In this document: positions 41,370-47,137 of the stretch, one piece after another
Layout of the letters: each line of letters begins with the position of its first letter
Position numbering within the stretch: position 1 is the first letter of the stretch
DNA from: JAGORM01 sp964406795
GTDB lineage: Bacteria; Patescibacteriota; Microgenomatia; Levybacterales; GWA1-39-11
Direction of reading: 5' to 3'
DNA: 64,000 nt
Assembly: GCA_964406795.1 (NCBI GenBank)
Contig: CAYOTA010000003.1
Span: 1 to 64,000, forward strand
The notes under the pieces: model-generated
The model's input: the letters and a program-made list of their open reading frames with translations, nothing else
What the model was told of the DNA's origin: nothing
Databases searched by the model: none
Position numbers and translations under genes: made by a program

Positions 41370-42280
41370 AATATAATCTAGCTGTACTTGGCGGAACGTT
41401 TGACAGATTGCACAAGGGCCACCGTGAATTTTTAAAATACGCTTTTTCTCGCTCAAAAAATTTGATTATCGGATTAACCTCAGACTCGTATGTAAAAGAG
41501 TATAAAAAAGCTTCCAATGTTCTACCATTTTCTGAGAGAAAAGATACACTTCAAAATTTTCTTTTAGAGAATGGATTTATTGATCACGCTCAGATAATAC
41601 AAATTGATAATCCGGCAGGGCCGCTTTTAACAACTGATTATGAAATAGATGCTATTATCGCAACTTCTGATTCAAAAAAATCTGCAAACGAGTTAAATAC
41701 TAAAAGGTTGGAGATTGGCTTGAAATTGCTTCCTGTTGAAGTATTTAATCTTGTACTACTTGATGATAAAAAAACACCTGTTAGTTCAAGTATTATCAGG
41801 GATAAGATTTTAAAAATGCCTGAAAATTTGAGGGTTCTACTTCAAGCTCCTTTTGGCGATGTGTTAGATGAAATTCCAGAAGATATTGATGCATTGAAAG
41901 CAATAACTGTAGGAGACGCAACAACAAAAAGGTTCATTGACGCGGGTATTCAACCTTTTATGGTTATTGTGGATCACAAAGTTGAAAGAAAAAAAGTTGA
42001 AGATCTTGAGTTAACCAACAGAAAACAAATACAAGTTAAAAATCCGGCAAGCTTTATAACACCAGAATTGGTTGGGGCTATTACAGAGTCTTTTGCGTCT
42101 CAAGATAACGTTGTAATTCATGTAGAAGGTGAGGAGGATTTAGCAGTACTTCCTGCACTAGAAAATGCTCCTCTTTCCTTTACGGTATATTATGGACAGC
42201 CACATGTAGGCTTGGTTAAGGTGCCTGTGACACTTGATGTAAAAAAAAGAGTGCAGGAGATTATTTCAAAATTTGAGTAA
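41366..42280 (+). CDS. Fused phosphopantetheine adenylyltransferase and GTP-dependent dephospho-CoA kinase (archaeal types)
   Basis: The protein is 304 residues. Residues 1-150 are an archaeal/eukaryotic-type PPAT: LAVLGGTFDRLHKGHREFLK with HKGH, then IIGLTSDSYVKEYKKAS and SSSIIRDKI. Residues about 165-304 are DUF359, the archaeal GTP-dependent dephospho-CoA kinase: AITVGDATTKRFIDAGIQP, FMVIVDHKVERK, IHVEGEEDLAVLPALENAP and VYYGQPHVGLVKV. The chain would carry out the last two steps of CoA synthesis. Coupled by overlap to the deacetylase gene and close to acetyl-CoA synthetase. The fusion and its archaeal character are unusual for a bacterium. Confidence 0.88.
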   Translation: MKYNLAVLGGTFDRLHKGHREFLKYAFSRSKNLIIGLTSDSYVKEYKKASNVLPFSERKDTLQNFLLENGFIDHAQIIQIDNPAGPLLTTDYEIDAIIATSDSKKSANELNTKRLEIGLKLLPVEVFNLVLLDDKKTPVSSSIIRDKILKMPENLRVLLQAPFGDVLDEIPEDIDALKAITVGDATTKRFIDAGIQPFMVIVDHKVERKKVEDLELTNRKQIQVKNPASFITPELVGAITESFASQDNVVIHVEGEEDLAVLPALENAPLSFTVYYGQPHVGLVKVPVTLDVKKRVQEIISKFE

Positions 42281-42320
42281 ACCTTACGCATTTTTCTGTT
42301 TTATATAGTAAAATAACCTT

Positions 42321-43775
42321 ATGGACGAGAATAAATTAAAACAAGCACGGCTTGAAAAGCTTGCCAAAATAAAAGACCTAGGAATTGATCCGTATCCAGC
42401 TAGTACTCACAAAACGCACACTGTTGCACAAGCACTTGGGCTAGAAGGTCAAAAAGTGGCGGTTGCAGGCAGACTTTTTTCTTACAGAGAACATGGAAAT
42501 ATTGCGTTTGCTAATTTAAAAGACGAGAGTGGTAAAATCCAAATCTTCTTCCAGAAGAAGCTGCTGGGCGATTCATTTAAAAACCTAAAACTGCTGGATA
42601 TAGGTGATTTTATTCAGATAGAAGGAGAAGTGGTAAAAACGACAGCGGGCGAAATTTCTGTTGCTCCAGAATCCTGGAAATTATTAACCAAATCACTCCT
42701 TCCGCTTCCTTCTGAATTTTACGGACTGAAAGATGCAGAATTAAGGCTCAGAAAAAGATATGTAGATCTTTTAATGAATCCTGAAGTACGTGAAGATTTT
42801 AAAAAGAAAACAAAATTTTGGCAGTCTATCCGAAACTTTATGATTGAGAACGATTTTCTTGAAGTAGAAACGCCGGTTTTGCAATCAATTCCAGGAGGAG
42901 CTGACGCACGTCCGTTTATAACACATCACAACGCGCAGGATATGGATTTGTATCTAAGAATTTCACTTGAACTCCCTTTAAAAAGATTACTTGTGGGGGG
43001 ATTTGAAAAAGTGTTTGAAATTGGCCGTATATTTAGAAACGAAGGAATAGACGATGAGCATTTGCAGGATTACACTCAGTTAGAATTTTATTGGGCGTAT
43101 GCTGACTATAATCAGCTCATGGATTTTATTGAAGAAATGTATAAAAAGGTAATTTCCGAAACCTTCGGGACGCTTACAACCACATGGAATAATCAGGAAA
43201 TAAAATGGGAAGGGAAGTGGCCCAGAAAAGACTACACAGAGTTATTGAATGAACACTGGAACGTGTCTATTGATGAAATGAACGTTTCGGATTTGTATGA
43301 GTTGGCAGAAAAGCTTCACGTTAATGTTGAGCCCAATTTAGGAAAAGGAAGAATCCTTGACTATTTATATAAGAAAACAATTCGTCCCAAGCTTACTCAA
43401 CCTATGTTTGTGCTAAATCATCCCGTTGAAGTTGAGCCATTGGCAAAACGTATTCCAGAAACTCCTGAAAAAGTGCAGCGTATGCAAATATTGGCAATGG
43501 GTTCAGAGTTGGGCAAAGGATTCTCAGAATTAAATGATCCAATTGACCAAAGGGAACGCTTTGAAGAACAAATGAAGCTGCGTGCCGCAGGAGATGAAGA
43601 GGCTCAGATGATGGATCACGACTTTGTGGAAGCATTGGAGTATGGCATGCCGCCGGCAGCTGGATTTGGAGTTTCTGAAAGATTATTTGCGCTACTTATA
43701 GATAAGCCAGTTCGCGAGATGGTGTTTTTCCCCACAATGAAGTCAGAGGTGGCTACAGAAAAACAAGAGTCTTAA
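42321..43775 (+). CDS. lysS: Lysyl-tRNA synthetase, class II
   Basis: This 484-residue protein has an N-terminal OB fold (about 40-140), then the class II core. Motif 1 is near FLEVETPVLQSIPGGADARPF, motif 2 is KVFEIGRIFRNEGIDDEH, and motif 3 is PPAAGFGVSERLFALLID, with VREMVFFP after it. Motif 3 has GFGVSERL where most LysRS have GxGxGxDRL, a lineage variant to note. TAAAAT ends 6 nt before the ATG. The stop region is a 12-bp palindrome, AGTCTTAAGACT, shared with the convergent gene. Confidence 0.94.
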   Translation: MDENKLKQARLEKLAKIKDLGIDPYPASTHKTHTVAQALGLEGQKVAVAGRLFSYREHGNIAFANLKDESGKIQIFFQKKLLGDSFKNLKLLDIGDFIQIEGEVVKTTAGEISVAPESWKLLTKSLLPLPSEFYGLKDAELRLRKRYVDLLMNPEVREDFKKKTKFWQSIRNFMIENDFLEVETPVLQSIPGGADARPFITHHNAQDMDLYLRISLELPLKRLLVGGFEKVFEIGRIFRNEGIDDEHLQDYTQLEFYWAYADYNQLMDFIEEMYKKVISETFGTLTTTWNNQEIKWEGKWPRKDYTELLNEHWNVSIDEMNVSDLYELAEKLHVNVEPNLGKGRILDYLYKKTIRPKLTQPMFVLNHPVEVEPLAKRIPETPEKVQRMQILAMGSELGKGFSELNDPIDQRERFEEQMKLRAAGDEEAQMMDHDFVEALEYGMPPAAGFGVSERLFALLIDKPVREMVFFPTMKSEVATEKQES

Positions 43776-44638
43776 GACTTATTTTCCCATCTTGCAAAAA
43801 TACATGTAGGAAGTAAATTCCCATTTTTGTCTTCAATTGACAGTTCCCCATATTCAGTATCATCATTTTGCAGTGTTTGGGATACTACATTCGCTAAAGA
43901 AATCGGGGAAACAGGTACTGTATATGCTGTTACTAAAAAGAAAAGCGGATTCGGGGATAAAATAGCTTTGCAGGCTTCCATAAGCACTGGAAAATCTTTT
44001 TCAAATTGCCACACTTCGCCTTTTGGGCCGCGTCCAAATTTAGGTGGATCCATGATAATTCCATCGTATTTTGCTCCTCTGCGCTCTTCCCGTTTTACAA
44101 ATTTTAATGCGTCATCAGCAATCCATCTGACTGGTTTGTCTTGTAATCCAGATAATTTTTGGTTTTCTACTGCCCAGGTAATTGCAGGCTTGGATGCGTC
44201 AACATGAGTTACGTGTGCTCCGGCGGCCGCAGCAGATAGTGTGGCAGCACCTGTATAGGAAAACAAAGATAAAACTTTTGGGGATTGTGATTTTGAAATG
44301 ATTTTTGTGAGCCAATTCCACTGCTCTTGTAATTCAGGAAATACTCCTACATGCCCAAAGGGTGTAAGCTTTAGCTTCATTTTTATTGTGTGAAGCGTAA
44401 AATCCCATTCATTTGGCATAGAAAGAGTTTTTTTGTTCCATTCACCAAACTTGTCATTTGTGCGTACATATTCAGCATCAGCACTATCCCATAAGCTTGG
44501 ATCTGCTTCATTCCAGATAGCTTGGGATTCACGTCTGATAAGCGTAAAGTTCCCAGATCTTTCAAGCTTTCGACCGTTTCCTGAGTCAAGCAATTCGTAT
44601 TCAGAATTTGGTTTTAAGATCAAATTTATATTTTGCAT
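43772..44638 (-). CDS. Class I SAM-dependent RNA methyltransferase (RlmI/RlmK-like)
   Basis: This 288-residue protein has the Rossmann SAM site VLSLFSYTGAATLSAAAAGAHVTHVDAS near residue 125 (in parts, SYTGAATL and GAHVTHVDAS), then YDGIIMDPPKFGRGPKGEVW near 195, which carries the DPPK motif of the RlmI/RlmL amino-group and cytosine methyltransferases. It probably modifies 23S rRNA; the exact base is not determined. TACAAT ends 7 nt before the ATG (leaderless type). Its 3' end overlaps lysS by 4 nt. Confidence 0.82.
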   Translation of the reverse strand: MQNINLILKPNSEYELLDSGNGRKLERSGNFTLIRRESQAIWNEADPSLWDSADAEYVRTNDKFGEWNKKTLSMPNEWDFTLHTIKMKLKLTPFGHVGVFPELQEQWNWLTKIISKSQSPKVLSLFSYTGAATLSAAAAGAHVTHVDASKPAITWAVENQKLSGLQDKPVRWIADDALKFVKREERRGAKYDGIIMDPPKFGRGPKGEVWQFEKDFPVLMEACKAILSPNPLFFLVTAYTVPVSPISLANVVSQTLQNDDTEYGELSIEDKNGNLLPTCIFARWENKS

Positions 44639-44688
44639 CTACGCAATTGTATCAGAAAGGGAATCTCGAGTATAATAAGCGGTATCTT

Positions 44689-44751
44689 GTCATTCTGAGT
44701 GAAGCAAAGAATCTGCACGGTTGAAATCATTCACCAGTGTATCAGGATGAC
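44689..44751. repeat. Palindromic dispersed repeat, 63-bp copy
   Basis: Begins GTCATTCTGAGTGAAGC and reaches GAATCT at 26 bp; ends CAGGATGAC. It lies between the divergent methyltransferase and rdgB genes and donates the bases just before the rdgB start. Confidence 0.8.
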
Positions 44752-44760
44752 ATAATAATT

Positions 44761-45315
44761 ATGAAAATAACATTTGTTACTGGTAACGAGTTCAAGGCAC
44801 GTGAGACTGAAGAAATTCTAAATATTGATTTGGAAATTTCAAAAGTAGAGTTGGATGAAGTTCAGGATTTAGATCTAGAGAAAGTTGCCTTACACAAACT
44901 TAACCAAGCCTACGAGATTTTAAAAAAGCCGGTTATGATTGATGACGTTTCTTTTGAGGTAGGTGTTTGGAATAACTTTCCAGGACCTCTTATTAAATGG
45001 ATGCTAAAGGCCGGAGACGGACCTTCATTATTGCTTAAACTTCTTGAAAATGAGAAAGACAGGGCAGCTCGTGCTAGACTGGCAATTGGCTTCCATGATG
45101 GAAAAAAGCCCCAATTATTTTTTGGAGAAGTAGCAGGCGTAGTTGCTAGTGAAATAAGAGGAGATAATGGTTTTGGATGGGACAGAGTTTTTATACCTGA
45201 AGGACATAACCAGACATTTGCAGAAATGACACCCGACTTAAAAAATTCTATTTCTCATAGAGCAAAGGCGCTGTCTAAACTTCAGGATTTCTTAAAAGCA
45301 AATTATAAGCTATAA
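44761..45315 (+). CDS. rdgB: XTP/dITP diphosphatase (Ham1/RdgB)
   Basis: This 184-residue protein begins MKITFVTGNEFKARETEEIL, the canonical start. It has PVMIDDVSFEVG (conserved Asp), FPGPLIKWM, GEVAGVVASEIRGDNGFGWDRVFIPEG (in parts) and FAEMTPDLKNSISHRAKAL. It hydrolyses non-canonical purine triphosphates to protect DNA. The 24 nt upstream in the same frame come from a palindromic repeat and are excluded. The TAA stop lies in an 8-bp hairpin (45314-45341). Confidence 0.93.
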   Translation: MKITFVTGNEFKARETEEILNIDLEISKVELDEVQDLDLEKVALHKLNQAYEILKKPVMIDDVSFEVGVWNNFPGPLIKWMLKAGDGPSLLLKLLENEKDRAARARLAIGFHDGKKPQLFFGEVAGVVASEIRGDNGFGWDRVFIPEGHNQTFAEMTPDLKNSISHRAKALSKLQDFLKANYKL

Positions 45316-45341
45316 TGAAAGTCATTATATGAGCTTTCATT
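45314..45341 (+). terminator. Hairpin over the rdgB stop codon
   Basis: AATGAAAG/CTTTCATT with a 12-nt loop; the stop codon is in the 5' arm. A second hairpin, ATTCGC-AA-GCGAAT, follows at 45343-45356 before the serS start. Confidence 0.45.
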
Positions 45342-45367
45342 GAATTCGCAAGCGAATATAACCACTT

Positions 45368-46633
45368 ATGTTAGATATAAAATTAATTCGTGAAAATCCA
45401 GATGCCGTCAAGGAAGGTGCTGCTAAAAAAGGTGTTACGGTTGATATGGATACCATTCTTGAGTTAGACAGTCAGTATAAAGACACAAATACCCAAGTTC
45501 AGGATCTTCAAGCAAAACGCAATGTAGCGGCTAAAGAGCGAAATATTGAAGAGGGAAAAAGAATTAAAGGAGAACTAGATACGCTTGAGGTAACACTCAA
45601 AGATTTAAAACAAAAACTGGATGCCCAGCTTTTAAGTATCCCAAATCTTCCATTACCTGACGTGCCAGTAGGTGGAGAAGATGATTATGTGGTTTTAAAA
45701 ACGGTGGGCGAACCTAAAAAACTTAGTTTTAAGCCACGTGATCATTTGGAGCTAGGTGAGATGCTGGATATTATAGATGTTGAGAGAGCTACAAAAGTTT
45801 CAGGTGCAAGATTTACGTATCTTAAAAACGAGGCAGTATTTTTAGAGTTGGCTCTTGTTCAGTTTGCGCTTGAAACGCTGCGTAAAGACGAATTTTCGCC
45901 AGTTTTTCCACCAGTTCTTATAAAACAAGAGATAACAGCAGACCTGGGGTACTGGAATGAAGAAAATAAAAACAATTACTACATAACTACAAATGTAGAA
46001 GAAGTTGAAAAAGGGAAAGAATCTGAAAACTCTTTATATCTTATTGGGACAGCAGAGCACTCTATAGTCCCAATGCATAAAGACGAGACCTTTAAAGACC
46101 GTGACATGCCCAAAAGATATGTTGGGTTTTCACCTGCGTTTAGACGGGAAGCGGGAAGTTATGGACGCGATACAAAAGGAATTTTGCGTGTACACCAGTT
46201 TGATAAGGTAGAAATGGTCTCATTTGTAAAGCAGGAAGATGATCTAGCCGAGCTTGAATTTTTAACAAAGACTGCGGAGAAATTTATGTCTGATCTAGGA
46301 CTATCCTACAGGGTAATTAGGCTTGCAACTCGCGATATTTCTTTTCCGGCTGCCGAAACGCGTGACATAGAAACATGGATGCCGGCACAAGACAAATACC
46401 GGGAAACTCATTCCATTTCGACAACAGGTACTTTTCAAGCAAAACGTCTGGGAATTAAGTATCAAGAAGGATCTGAGAAGAAGTTTGCATGCATACTAAA
46501 TGGAACAGCTTTTGCAATTGGAAGAACCTTAATTGCAATCCTTGAAAATTATCAACAAGAGGATGGATCGGTCATAATTCCGGAAGTACTTCAGAAATAT
46601 ACTGGTTTTGATAAGATTTCACCTAAGACATGA
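45368..46633 (+). CDS. serS: Seryl-tRNA synthetase
   Basis: This 421-residue protein begins MLDIKLIRENPDAVKEGAAK. An N-terminal coiled-coil arm for tRNA-Ser covers about residues 30-95, then the class II core follows with YLIGTAEHSIVPMHKDE, GFSPAFRREAGSYGRDTKGILRVHQFDKVE (motif 2, in parts) and LNGTAFAIGRTLIAILENYQ (motif 3). TATAAC lies 5 nt before the ATG. No T-box leader is visible. The TGA stop sits in a 9-bp perfect stem. Confidence 0.96.
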   Translation: MLDIKLIRENPDAVKEGAAKKGVTVDMDTILELDSQYKDTNTQVQDLQAKRNVAAKERNIEEGKRIKGELDTLEVTLKDLKQKLDAQLLSIPNLPLPDVPVGGEDDYVVLKTVGEPKKLSFKPRDHLELGEMLDIIDVERATKVSGARFTYLKNEAVFLELALVQFALETLRKDEFSPVFPPVLIKQEITADLGYWNEENKNNYYITTNVEEVEKGKESENSLYLIGTAEHSIVPMHKDETFKDRDMPKRYVGFSPAFRREAGSYGRDTKGILRVHQFDKVEMVSFVKQEDDLAELEFLTKTAEKFMSDLGLSYRVIRLATRDISFPAAETRDIETWMPAQDKYRETHSISTTGTFQAKRLGIKYQEGSEKKFACILNGTAFAIGRTLIAILENYQQEDGSVIIPEVLQKYTGFDKISPKT

Positions 46634-46639
46634 AATCTT
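46613..46639 (+). terminator. Hairpin over the serS stop codon
   Basis: AAGATTTCA (46613-46621) pairs perfectly with TGAAATCTT (46631-46639), loop 9 nt. The TGA stop opens the 3' arm. Confidence 0.5.
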
Positions 46640-46790
46640 GCGTCTCTTTGAGATTTAAAATCACCCCGAAAAATTTAAAATAACTTAATAAATTTTAGCC
46701 TCAAAAATTCTTAAAAAGATATAAATTCAATCAACTGTTTTTTATTGATTTTAAAGCACAATTTGTTACTTTTAAGGCAGGCTGTTTTCC

Positions 46791-46818
46791 TTGACAATTT
46801 TGTGCATTTTTATACTAT
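46791..46818 (+). promoter_or_regulatory. Promoter of the 14-codon microgene
   Basis: TTGACA (46791-46796), a 16-nt spacer, TACTAT (46813-46818). Expected start near 46825. Confidence 0.7.
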
Positions 46819-46879
46819 GAATATATCCCATTTTGAGGTTTATTAATAAACTTCACTGTCCAAAGGAGGTGATTGATCC

Positions 46880-46924
46880 ATGCCAGCAAAGAAAAAGAAA
46901 GCAGCTAAAAAGAAGAAGAAATAA
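46880..46924 (+). CDS. Lys-rich microprotein of 14 residues with a perfect Shine-Dalgarno
   Basis: The ORF reads MPAKKKKAAKKKKK. It is preceded by AAAGGAGGTGAT (46862-46873), a 12-base match to the 3' end of 16S rRNA, ending 6 nt before the ATG and the best ribosome-binding site in the window. A dedicated promoter lies upstream. A 10-bp hairpin (46923-46932 with 46938-46947) starts in the stop codon, and a strong GC hairpin (47045-47070) may end the RNA. The product resembles short basic tails of nucleoid or ribosomal proteins but matches no family I know. It may be a real microprotein or the coding part of a dual-function RNA. Confidence 0.65.
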   Translation: MPAKKKKAAKKKKK

Positions 46925-47070
46925 TCTTTAAGCAAGACTTAAAGATTGCGGGTCTTTGACCCTAAACCTTTATGTTGCGCTTAGGTTAGTATTTTTCTTG
47001 ATTGGAGTCCGTTTAATCGGATACCAATTGATCAAATGGTATTCAACCCCTCGCATCACTGCGGGGGGTT
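46923..47070 (+). ncRNA. Structured 3' region of the microgene transcript
   Basis: Successive stems are AATCTTTAAG/CTTAAAGATT, GGGT/ACCC, AACC/GGTT, TCCG/CGGA, ATACCA/TGGTAT, then the terminator-like AACCCC-T-CGCA/TGCG-G-GGGGTT at 47045-47070. Together with the ORF the transcript would be about 245 nt. It does not match tmRNA, SRP RNA or 6S RNA features that I can recall. Confidence 0.4.
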
Positions 47071-47084
47071 TCCATATGTAGCCC

Positions 47085-47113
47085 GTGACATTCAGGCAAC
47101 ACTTTGATAAAAT
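47085..47113 (+). promoter_or_regulatory. Probable secA promoter
   Basis: GTGACA (47085-47090), a 17-nt spacer, TAAAAT (47108-47113). Expected start near 47120, 18 nt before the first possible ATG. Confidence 0.5.
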
Positions 47114-47137
47114 GATTATTCCATAAGCTAATCACTT

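Noticed and set aside
45316..45367. T-box leader before serS
   Set aside because: The gap is only 52 nt, with two small hairpins and no T-box consensus.
46923..47070. tmRNA or SRP RNA
   Set aside because: No tRNA-like acceptor, tag frame or conserved SRP domain IV loop was found among the stems.
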